Source: Pseudomonas mosselii (GTDB lineage: Bacteria > Pseudomonadota > Gammaproteobacteria > Pseudomonadales > Pseudomonadaceae). Taken from it: a stretch of 38,266 bases of DNA. Made by a program: the position numbers and the translations under genes. Below, in pieces: positions 31,973 through 38,266 of the stretch (positions are counted from its first letter, which is position 1; each line of letters starts with the position of its first letter). Under the pieces are notes generated by a model. That model made no database searches and was not told the origin of the DNA. It saw only the letters and a list, made by a program, of their open reading frames with translations. The stretch is taken from contig NZ_QJRP01000042.1 in assembly GCF_003205295.1 (NCBI RefSeq), positions 1 through 38,266 of the forward strand. The letters are read 5' to 3'.

Positions 31973-34558
31973 TCAGGACACATCCTGCTGGCGCACCTCC
32001 CGGCCCGCCAGCAGCGCCTCGAACCCCGCCCGGTCCACCGGCTTGCTCAGGTAGTAGCCCTGGACCTCATGGCACTGTTCCTTGTCCAGCGCCTGCAACT
32101 GCTGCTCGGTCTCCACCCCCTCGGCGGTGACCGTCAGCCCCATGGCCTTGCCCAGGTTGATGATGGCCTGGACCACCGCCCGGTCGTTGCCGCTCTGGCT
32201 GCTGAGCCCTGCGATGAAGCGCTTGTCGATCTTGATGCTGTCGAAGGGGTAGGTGCGCAGGTAACCCAGCGACGAGTACCCGGTGCCGAAATCATCCATG
32301 TTCAGGCGCACGCCCAGCTCCTTGAGCGCCAGCATGGTGCCCAGGGCGCCTTCGATGTCGTTGAGCATCACGTTCTCGGTGATCTCCAGTTCCAGGCGCT
32401 GGGCCGGGAAACCGGTGTCCAGCAGTACCTGGCGCACATCGGCGACCACATCGCTGCGGGAGAACTGCGCCGGCGACAGGTTGACCGAGACCAGCAGCTC
32501 GTCGGGCCAGTCGCGAGCATTGCGGCAAGCCTCGGCCAGCACCCAGCGGCCGAGAGGCACGATCAGGTCGCTCTGTTCGGCCAGGGGAATGAAGGTGTCC
32601 GGCCCGAGCAGGCCCTCCTCGGGGTGCTGCCAGCGCAGCAGGGCTTCCACCGAGACGATGTGCAGGTCGTCCAGGCGGTAGCGCGGCTGGTAGTGCAGGA
32701 CGAACTCATGCTGCTTGATCGCCCGGCGCAGGTCGTTTTCCAGTTGCCGGCGGTACTGGATCTGCTGGTTCATCTCCGGCGAGAAATAACGCCAGGTGTT
32801 CTTGCCGTCGGCCTTGGCCTGGTACAGGGCAATGTCGGCGCAGCGGATCAGCTCGCCGGCATCATAGCCCTGGACCCGGGTCTGGGCGATGCCGATGCTG
32901 GCGCCGATGTGCAACTGGTGCTCCTCGTAGGCGATGGGTTGCTGCAGCAGGTCGAGCAGGCGGGCGCAGAAACGGTCGATCTCGCTGCGGTTGTCCAGGC
33001 CATGCAGCACCAGGACGAACTCGTCGCCGCCCAGGCGGGCGACCAGGTCATTGTCGCGGGTGGTGTCGCGCAGGCGGCCGGCCACCTCCTGCAGCACCGC
33101 GTCGCCGGCCGGGTGACCGAGGGAGTCGTTGATCGGCTTGAAGCTGTCCAGGTCGAGCAGCAGCAAGGTCAGGGGCGGTGAGTCGCTGCCGCGCAGCAGG
33201 GCCTGTTCGAGGTGGCGCGACAGCTTGTTACGGTTGGCAAGGCCGGTCAGGGCATCGTGCATCGACAGATGCTGGATACGGGCATGGGCGGCGACCTCGT
33301 CGGTGATGTCGCTGGCGGTGCCGCGAAAACCGGCGAGCTTGCCCTCGTAGATGATCGAGCGCGCCGAAACGCGGCAGTAGCGGTTCTGTCCGCTGGCGTC
33401 ATCGTAGTTGCAGCGCAGGTTGGCCAGTTGCTGCGGGTTTTCGTCGGCCTGGCTGTCGAGCCACGGCAGCAGGGGCGTGGTGTCGCAGGCGAGCAACTGG
33501 TTGAGCGGCTGACCGAGCCAGTCCTCGAGCCGGTAGCCGGTGACGCTGACGAAGCGCTGCGACAGGTAGGTCAGGCGGTGCTGGCGATCGGTTTCCCAGA
33601 TCCAGTCCGACGCGGCCTCGGCCACGGCGCGAAAGCGCTGTTCGCTGGCCTCCAGGGCACGGTTGCTCTGCTGCAGGCGCAGCAGGCTGTCGTCGATGGC
33701 GCGGGAGCTGCGCAGGGCATGGCGGAACAAGTAGAGCAGCACCAGGCCGAGCACCAGCAGCACCGCCAGCAGCGGCGGCAGGAAGGCGTGCAGCAGCTGG
33801 CGGCCCGGCAGCGGGGTGTTCCAGGCAAGGTGATAGCCGGTTCCGCCCAGGGCGATATGTGGTTGTTCGGCCTGGGCGGCGCCGTTCTTCTCCAGGCGCA
33901 TGCCGGTCAGGCCCGCGCCCTTGCCCAGCACGGCGAGCTTGGCCTCGGTCAACTGGTCGACGAACACCATCACCGGCGCCTGGCGGACATCCGCTTCAGT
34001 CACTTCCTTGTCCGGGCGCACTGCCGCCGCGCTGAGCACTGCGGGCCAGCCGTTGAAGCGCACGAAGTGGGTTACCTGCTCACGGGCCGGGGCGGCCTTG
34101 CGCGCCGCGTCGATGATCGCCGCCAGGGGGCTGTCGATATGGGCGCTGGCCGGCGAGTCGGTGGGCTTGCCCTTGAACAGGGCGTAGGTGGTGCGGCCAT
34201 CCTCGACCACGAACACGCCTTCGTAGCCGCTGGCGCTGTACAGTGACTCGCCGACGTTCTTCTCGTCATAGGCCCACTGCCAGTCGACCTTGCCGACCAG
34301 GTGCTCGTAGGCGGCGTCCCAGACGGCGTAGCTGGAGAGGAACTGACGCGAGGCCACCAGCCGCTGCTCCAGCGCCTGGGTGGCCTGGAAGGTGCTCTGC
34401 TCCTGCGCCTGGCGGTCCAGCGTGGCGGCGATGTTGAACAGCGCCACCAGGGTGAACACGCAGGCGAGCCCGAACAGCGCGCAGAAGCCGCCGACCAGGC
34501 GGCGCACCTGCAGGCGCGAGGTAGGGCTGGAGGATGAAAGGTCGACGTTCCTGTCCAT
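31973..34558 (-). CDS. CHASE4-PAS-GGDEF-EAL c-di-GMP signalling protein
   Basis: This 861-residue inner-membrane protein has a first transmembrane helix at about 22-46. The periplasmic CHASE4 sensor (about 55-250) carries the signature SSYAVWDAAYEHL. A second helix lies at 259-279 and a PAS domain at about 303-420 (FRAVAEAASDWIWETDRQHR). The GGDEF domain is intact at 510-514, with RxxD inhibitory site R501-D504. The EAL domain has E638-A-L640 and MDDFGTGYSSLGYL. Both catalytic activities are possible. The signal sensed by CHASE4 is unknown. AAGGAG lies 10 nt before the ATG. It follows the MASE2-GGDEF gene by 50 bp on the same strand, so the two are probably co-transcribed. Confidence 0.94.
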   Translation of the reverse strand: MDRNVDLSSSSPTSRLQVRRLVGGFCALFGLACVFTLVALFNIAATLDRQAQEQSTFQATQALEQRLVASRQFLSSYAVWDAAYEHLVGKVDWQWAYDEKNVGESLYSASGYEGVFVVEDGRTTYALFKGKPTDSPASAHIDSPLAAIIDAARKAAPAREQVTHFVRFNGWPAVLSAAAVRPDKEVTEADVRQAPVMVFVDQLTEAKLAVLGKGAGLTGMRLEKNGAAQAEQPHIALGGTGYHLAWNTPLPGRQLLHAFLPPLLAVLLVLGLVLLYLFRHALRSSRAIDDSLLRLQQSNRALEASEQRFRAVAEAASDWIWETDRQHRLTYLSQRFVSVTGYRLEDWLGQPLNQLLACDTTPLLPWLDSQADENPQQLANLRCNYDDASGQNRYCRVSARSIIYEGKLAGFRGTASDITDEVAAHARIQHLSMHDALTGLANRNKLSRHLEQALLRGSDSPPLTLLLLDLDSFKPINDSLGHPAGDAVLQEVAGRLRDTTRDNDLVARLGGDEFVLVLHGLDNRSEIDRFCARLLDLLQQPIAYEEHQLHIGASIGIAQTRVQGYDAGELIRCADIALYQAKADGKNTWRYFSPEMNQQIQYRRQLENDLRRAIKQHEFVLHYQPRYRLDDLHIVSVEALLRWQHPEEGLLGPDTFIPLAEQSDLIVPLGRWVLAEACRNARDWPDELLVSVNLSPAQFSRSDVVADVRQVLLDTGFPAQRLELEITENVMLNDIEGALGTMLALKELGVRLNMDDFGTGYSSLGYLRTYPFDSIKIDKRFIAGLSSQSGNDRAVVQAIINLGKAMGLTVTAEGVETEQQLQALDKEQCHEVQGYYLSKPVDRAGFEALLAGREVRQQDVS

Positions 34559-34608
34559 GTACGGGCGACTCCTTCAACTGCTTTCTGCGCCCGGGCCTGG
34601 GCGAAGGT

Positions 34609-35685
34609 TCAGTCAGGATAGGCCAGCTTGAGCGTGGCGGCCTCGCCGCGGGCGAAATTGACCTGGTCGCGGCCCTGATGCTTTGCGGCGTACAGGGCCT
34701 TGTCGGCCTGTTCCAGCCAGTGTTCGGGCGAGGCGAGGGTGGCGCGGAAGTCCGCCAGGCCGATGCTCAGGCTGATGCGCAGGTCCGGCAGTTGCGGGTT
34801 GCGGTAGGCGCCGACGCGCTCGCGCAGGCGCTCCATGGCCTGGCAGGCCTGGGCCTCCTGGGCGCCGGGGAGGATCACACAGAACTCGTCGCCGCCGTAG
34901 CGCCCGGCCAGGTCGTCCTCGCGCAGGCTGCGCCGCAGTTCCTGGCTGAGCTGGCGCAGCACGCAGTCGCCGACCACATGGCCGTAGGTGTCGTTGATGG
35001 TCTTGAAGTGGTCGATGTCGATCAGGGCGATGACCGCCGGCAGCTGTTGTTGCTGGCAGATCTGGAACTTGAGCAGCAGCAGGTCCTTCCACGAGCCGTG
35101 GTTGAGCAGGCCGGTAAGGCTGTCGGTGCGGCTCAGGGCACTGAGGCGACGCTTGTGCTCGGCCAGCTTGATCGCCAGCTGGTAGCACACCCAGCCCAGG
35201 GCCAAGGGGTAGAAGGTGAGCATTGGCAGGCAGGCAAGTACCTGCAGCTGTGTGGCCTGGGGCTGCAGGCCGGTGCCGAGCAGGGCGCTGGCCAGCAGCA
35301 TGCCGCACAGCTGGGCCAACAGGCCGCGCAGCAACACCCGTTTGCCACCGGCGGCGACGTTGTTCATGGTCATCATCGACAGGATGGTCACGGTGGGCAG
35401 CGGGTTGAAATGCATCGCCGCGGTCCAGAACCCTCCCATCAAGGAATCCAGCAGGATGTTGCGCTGTTCGGCCTGGTAGGGCGTGACCGAGCGCCGGGCC
35501 CACTGATAGGCCACATGAGGCCAGAGCAGGCCGTTGAACAGCAGCAGGGCCCAGGCCCACTGCGGCGGGTTCAGCGGGGCGATGGCTGCCATCACGCTGA
35601 ACAGGCCTATCCCCAGGCCGATGATGCGCGGCAGGTAGATGCGCCTGACGAAAGAGAGCCCCTTGCCGCTGCGGTTGTCGATCAT
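34609..35685 (-). CDS. MASE2-GGDEF diguanylate cyclase (AdrA/DgcC-like)
   Basis: This 358-residue membrane cyclase has a MASE2 sensor with about five helices at residues 18-172 (RRIYLPRIIGLGIGLFSVM opening, LGWVCYQLAIKLAEHKRRL end), as in AdrA/DgcC. The GGDEF domain spans 180-345 with an intact catalytic GGDEF at 264-268 and the inhibitory site R255-D258. It should make c-di-GMP. In enterobacteria the MASE2 cyclase activates cellulose synthesis, but the target here is unknown. The ribosome-binding site is weak (AGAAGAA). It lies upstream of the CHASE4 protein gene on the same strand and divergent from a metallo-hydrolase gene. Confidence 0.93.
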   Translation of the reverse strand: MIDNRSGKGLSFVRRIYLPRIIGLGIGLFSVMAAIAPLNPPQWAWALLLFNGLLWPHVAYQWARRSVTPYQAEQRNILLDSLMGGFWTAAMHFNPLPTVTILSMMTMNNVAAGGKRVLLRGLLAQLCGMLLASALLGTGLQPQATQLQVLACLPMLTFYPLALGWVCYQLAIKLAEHKRRLSALSRTDSLTGLLNHGSWKDLLLLKFQICQQQQLPAVIALIDIDHFKTINDTYGHVVGDCVLRQLSQELRRSLREDDLAGRYGGDEFCVILPGAQEAQACQAMERLRERVGAYRNPQLPDLRISLSIGLADFRATLASPEHWLEQADKALYAAKHQGRDQVNFARGEAATLKLAYPD

Positions 35686-35810
35686 GGTTGTCGTTCTTCT
35701 GTGGGGCGCCGTTTATCGCATAAGTCGTGTGAATATTGTTGAACAATCGTTCATCGGCGAAAAATGACCTTACAAGCCATTTCACGGTTGATCCGACCCT
35801 GTGGAGTAAT

Positions 35811-36905
35811 ATGAAGGCTTTCCTCTTATGCGGAGTGCTGCTGCTCATGGTCCCCATGGCTACCCCCGCCGGCGAGCCGGCACCGCACCGGGACGGACGC
35901 TTTCACAACCAGGTCGAGCTGCCCAAGGACGGCGTGCTCAAGAAGCTGCGCATCGGCGTCAAGTACCTGCTGCTGCGCAAGCCGCCGCAAACCCGGCCAG
36001 ATGCGGCGCTGACCTTGCAGCCGATGACTCGCCAGCAGGTGGCCGACGCACCGGATCACAGCCTGTGGCGCCTCGGCCACTCCACTGTATTGCTTAAACT
36101 GCGCGGGCGCTTCTTCATTACCGACCCGGTATTCGCCGAGCGCGCCTCGCCGGTGCAGTGGGCCGGGCCACTGCGCTTCCATGCGCCGCCGTTGGCGCTC
36201 GACGATCTGCCGCCGCTGACCGCGGTGATCCTGTCCCATGACCATTTCGACCACCTCGACGAGCAGGCCATCCGCCGCTTGGCGCCGCGCACCGAGCACT
36301 TTCTCGCGCCGCTGGGGGTAGGCGACCTGCTCATCGAGTGGGGTGTGCCGCCGGCCAAGGTGCGGCAACTGGACTGGTGGCAGGAGACCGAGGTCGAAGG
36401 CGTGCGCTTCGCCGCCACGCCGGCGCAGCACTTCTCCGGACGCGGGTTGTTCGACAGCAACCGCAGGCTGTGGGCGTCCTGGGTGATGATCGACGAAGGG
36501 CTGCGACTGTTCTTCAGCGGCGACACCGGTTACTTCGCCGGTTTGCGCGAGATCGGCGAGCGTTACGGGCCGTTCGACCTGACCTTGATGGAGACCGGTG
36601 CCTACAACGTTGCCTGGCCCAATGTGCACATGCAGCCGGAGCAGACCCTGCAGGCGCACCTGGACCTGAAGGGCCGTTGGCTGCTGCCGATTCACAACGG
36701 TACCTTCGACTTGTCGATCCACAGCTGGCAGGAACCCTTCGAGCGCATCCTGGCACTGGCCAATGCCGCCCAAGTGCAACTGAGCACGCCGCAGATGGGC
36801 GAGCGGGTCAGCCTCGACTCGCCACATCCGGGGCAGAACTGGTGGCGGCCGCGGCCATTGCCGCAACGGGGCAGGTCATCCGAGCGGGCGGTGGCAGCGC
36901 GCTAG
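35811..36905 (+). CDS. Metallo-beta-lactamase-fold hydrolase (NAPE-PLD/UlaG-like)
   Basis: This 364-residue protein has a probable Sec signal peptide (MKAFLLCGVLLLMVPMATPA). The metal-binding motif is SHDHFDHLD: H143, H145, D147 and H148. Further metal-ligand regions are AQHFSGRGLFD near residue 205, SGDTGY near 237 and the C-terminal PIHNGTFDL near 294. This combination and the WLGHST-like RLGHSTVLLKL strand fit the NAPE-phospholipase D/UlaG-like branch, not true beta-lactamases. The substrate is unknown, and a phosphodiester or lactone is an inference. GGAG lies 5 nt before the ATG at 35811. The 3' end overlaps the convergent channel gene by four bases (CTAG). Confidence 0.87.
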   Translation: MKAFLLCGVLLLMVPMATPAGEPAPHRDGRFHNQVELPKDGVLKKLRIGVKYLLLRKPPQTRPDAALTLQPMTRQQVADAPDHSLWRLGHSTVLLKLRGRFFITDPVFAERASPVQWAGPLRFHAPPLALDDLPPLTAVILSHDHFDHLDEQAIRRLAPRTEHFLAPLGVGDLLIEWGVPPAKVRQLDWWQETEVEGVRFAATPAQHFSGRGLFDSNRRLWASWVMIDEGLRLFFSGDTGYFAGLREIGERYGPFDLTLMETGAYNVAWPNVHMQPEQTLQAHLDLKGRWLLPIHNGTFDLSIHSWQEPFERILALANAAQVQLSTPQMGERVSLDSPHPGQNWWRPRPLPQRGRSSERAVAAR

Positions 36906-37777
36906 TCCTTGACCTGCTTGTCGTCCTTCAACAGTTTGGAGGGCGGCTTGCCGCTGTCGCTGCGCACCTGGGCATGGCTGATCAAGGCGAAGATGAAACT
37001 GCCGCCAATGATGTTGCCGGCCAGGGTGGGCAGGGCGAAGTCGAGCCAGAAGGTGCTCCAGCTCTGCTCGCCGGCCCAGACCAGGTAGGACACCTCGACC
37101 GAGCCCACCACTATATGAGTGAAGTCGCCCAGGGCCATCAGGTAGGTGATCATCAGGATGATCCAGATCTTGGCGTGCTCCATGGACGGGATCATCCAGA
37201 CCATGGTGGCGATCATCCAGCCCGAGACGATGCCCTTGGCGAACATCTGGCCGATGCTGTTCTCCATCACCTTGCGGCCGACATCCAGGAAGGCGACATC
37301 GGTCTTGCTGTCGAAGATCGGCAGTTCGAGCATCACCCAGGCCACCAGCAAGGTGCCGGCCAGGTTGCCGAGCAGAACGATGGTCCATAGGCGCAGCAGG
37401 CGGCCCAGGTTGATGAGGGTGGGGGTAGTCATAAGCGGCAGTACGGCGGTCAGGGTGTTCTCGGTGAACAGTTGCTGGCGGGCGAGGATCACCGCCAGAA
37501 AGCCCGCGCTGTAGCCCAGGCTGGCGACTACCTGGGCGCTGTCGCCCTCGGGCAGGCGGGCGTAGAACAGCCCCATGGCCATCAATGACAGGCCCATGGT
37601 CAGGCCGGCCGCCAGCGCCGACCACCACAAGGCGGCCAGGGTACGTTCCAGTTCCTGGTCGCCCTGGGCGCGGATGATCTCGTGCAGCACCGCCGCCCGG
37701 GGCGGCTGGTTGTGGCTGACTTCCTGCTCTTCGTCCGGCGACAGCCCCGGGGTCTTCTCGCTCTGTGCATCACTCAT
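36902..37777 (-). CDS. Formate/nitrite transporter family channel (YfdC-like)
   Basis: This 291-residue polytopic protein has six hydrophobic segments over about 48-270 in the FocA/NirC fold. Landmarks are LMAMGLFYARLP, ILARQQLFTENTLTAVLPLM in place of the FNT LGxxLFTS region, and the last-helix region LPTLAGNIIGGSFIFALISHAQVR. The hydrophilic N-terminus (DEEQEVSHNQPPRAAVLHEI) and the sequence resemble the E. coli YfdC subgroup, whose substrate is not established, better than FocA itself. GGAG lies 8 nt before the ATG. It is transcribed towards the metallo-hydrolase gene and divergent from the rRNA operon. Confidence 0.88.
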   Translation of the reverse strand: MSDAQSEKTPGLSPDEEQEVSHNQPPRAAVLHEIIRAQGDQELERTLAALWWSALAAGLTMGLSLMAMGLFYARLPEGDSAQVVASLGYSAGFLAVILARQQLFTENTLTAVLPLMTTPTLINLGRLLRLWTIVLLGNLAGTLLVAWVMLELPIFDSKTDVAFLDVGRKVMENSIGQMFAKGIVSGWMIATMVWMIPSMEHAKIWIILMITYLMALGDFTHIVVGSVEVSYLVWAGEQSWSTFWLDFALPTLAGNIIGGSFIFALISHAQVRSDSGKPPSKLLKDDKQVKD

Positions 37778-37880
37778 GGCAGCCGCTCCGCTTGCGTGTT
37801 TCTCTACAGAGCGGCAACCGCGTCGAATAGTTGCCGAGCGGCCGCCGGATGGCGATCGAAAGTTTTTTCAGATCAAGGTG

Positions 37881-37908
37881 TTGACTCTGAAATCAAACCG
37901 CGTATTAT
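37881..37908 (+). promoter_or_regulatory. rrn upstream promoter P1 (candidate)
   Basis: TTGACT (37881-37886), a 16-bp spacer and TATTAT (37903-37908), followed by a C-rich discriminator (TCGCCTCCTCGC). An A/T-rich tract (GAAAGTTTTTTCAGA) lies upstream like an UP element. Confidence 0.65.
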
Positions 37909-38010
37909 TCGCCTCCTCGCAGCGTTGAACGCCACGAGGCAAGCGGTAAGTCGTTGAGGTTGAAGGTGTTTTGCAGAAAGCAGCTTCGAAAAAAAACTTC
38001 AAAACAACGC

Positions 38011-38038
38011 TTGACAGTAAATGAGGAAAGCGTAGAAT
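38011..38038 (+). promoter_or_regulatory. rrn main promoter P2
   Basis: A consensus -35 TTGACA (38011-38016), a 16-bp spacer and -10 TAGAAT (38033-38038) are followed by a GC-rich discriminator (GCGCGCCTCGG), as expected for stringently controlled rRNA promoters. The A-tract CGAAAAAAAACTTCAAAAC just upstream can serve as UP element. Confidence 0.9.
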
Positions 38039-38047
38039 GCGCGCCTC

Positions 38048-38087
38048 GGTTGAGACGAAAAGCTCTTAACCAAACGCTCTTTAACAA
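38048..38087 (+). promoter_or_regulatory. boxB-boxA rRNA antitermination signals
   Basis: GGTTGAG...CTCTTAACC (38048-38071) forms a boxB-like hairpin. It is followed by boxA CGCTCTTTAACAA (38075-38087), nearly identical to the E. coli rrn boxA bound by NusB/NusE. Confidence 0.88.
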
Positions 38088-38236
38088 ATTGAATCAAGCA
38101 ATTCGTGTGGGTGCTTGTGAGTACGGACTGATAGTCGCAAAGATTATCAGCATCACAAGTGGCCATGCGAGAAATCACATAGTCATTTGAGATTGCTGAG
38201 CCAAGTTTAGGGTTTCTTAAAAACCCAAGCAGTATT

Positions 38237-38266
38237 GAACTGAAGAGTTTGATCATGGCTCAGATT
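38237..38266 (+). rRNA. rrs: 16S ribosomal RNA (5' end only)
   Basis: GAACTGAAGAGTTTGATCAT followed by GGCTCAGATT is the conserved bacterial 16S 5' terminus (27F primer region). The window ends after about 30 nt. Confidence 0.98.

Larger units (their letters stand above)
37778..38236 (+). promoter_or_regulatory. rRNA operon promoter and leader region
   Basis: These 459 bp carry no protein gene. They hold two tandem promoter-like elements, boxB/boxA antitermination signals and leader hairpins, among them GGGTTT/AAACCC at about 38210-38225 just before the 16S 5' end. The sites are listed separately. Confidence 0.85.

Noticed and set aside
35811..36905. Metallo-hydrolase as an antibiotic-resistance beta-lactamase
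   Set aside because: The HDHFDHLD motif, the C-terminal HNGTFDL and the overall length match NAPE-PLD/UlaG-like hydrolases, not class B beta-lactamases.
37999..38256. An 85-codon minus-strand frame over the rRNA leader
   Set aside because: It is antisense to the rRNA promoter, boxA and 16S start, with no ribosome-binding site.

Overview
The window is a chromosomal segment of a Pseudomonas, most likely of the P. putida group. This rests on the high GC content, the abundant 'GCGGGTAAACCCGCTCCCAC' and 'GCGGCACAAGGCCGCTCCTAC' type REP palindromes, the BraCDEFG-type branched-chain amino-acid transporter, a stand-alone CcoM peptide and the 16S rRNA 5' end. No sign of a prophage, plasmid or integrative element is visible: codon use looks uniform and housekeeping genes are interspersed throughout. 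The species assignment comes from gene content and memory, not from a search.

Layout, left to right. Positions 1-8.9 kb: a truncated CopD-like membrane gene, dinG helicase, a secreted GH50/agarase-like glycosidase, an EstB-type serine hydrolase, an OmpA-type lipoprotein with a Lys/Ala/Pro tail followed by pdxH, a small membrane protein and a glycine-zipper (SlyB/17-kDa type) lipoprotein. Positions 9-16.6 kb (minus strand): a COG2509-type flavoprotein, a COG3650-type lipoprotein and the five-gene branched-chain amino-acid ABC operon (braC, hairpin, then braD-braE-braF-braG). Positions 16.9-22.9 kb: a DUF2288 protein, a 727-aa tubulin/FtsZ-superfamily protein that is the most unusual gene here, a divergently transcribed beta-hydroxyacid dehydrogenase and an MHYT-GGDEF-EAL protein. 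Positions 23.2-27.9 kb: rapA, a lipoprotein, three very small genes including ccoM with an ANR/FNR-type box, and a strong terminator. Positions 27.9-31.5 kb: two successive divergent SDR/LysR pairs. Positions 31.6-37.8 kb: a small unknown protein, a CHASE4-PAS-GGDEF-EAL protein and a MASE2-GGDEF cyclase in tandem, a metallo-beta-lactamase-fold hydrolase and a formate/nitrite-type channel. Positions 37.8-38.27 kb: the leader of an rRNA operon with two tandem promoters and nut-like boxA/boxB, then the first about 30 nt of 16S rRNA.

Functional themes: DNA and transcription housekeeping (dinG, rapA, rrn), amino-acid uptake (bra), B6 metabolism (pdxH), microaerobic respiration (ccoM), and c-di-GMP signalling through three enzymes with different membrane sensors and apparently intact catalytic motifs. 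The best candidates for undescribed biology are the orphan tubulin-like GTPase and the perfect palindrome in its divergent promoter region. Next come a 16-bp perfect palindrome upstream of braC and the solitary GH50-like enzyme. Gene starts were chosen by hand from ribosome-binding sites and protein N-termini. No database search was run.
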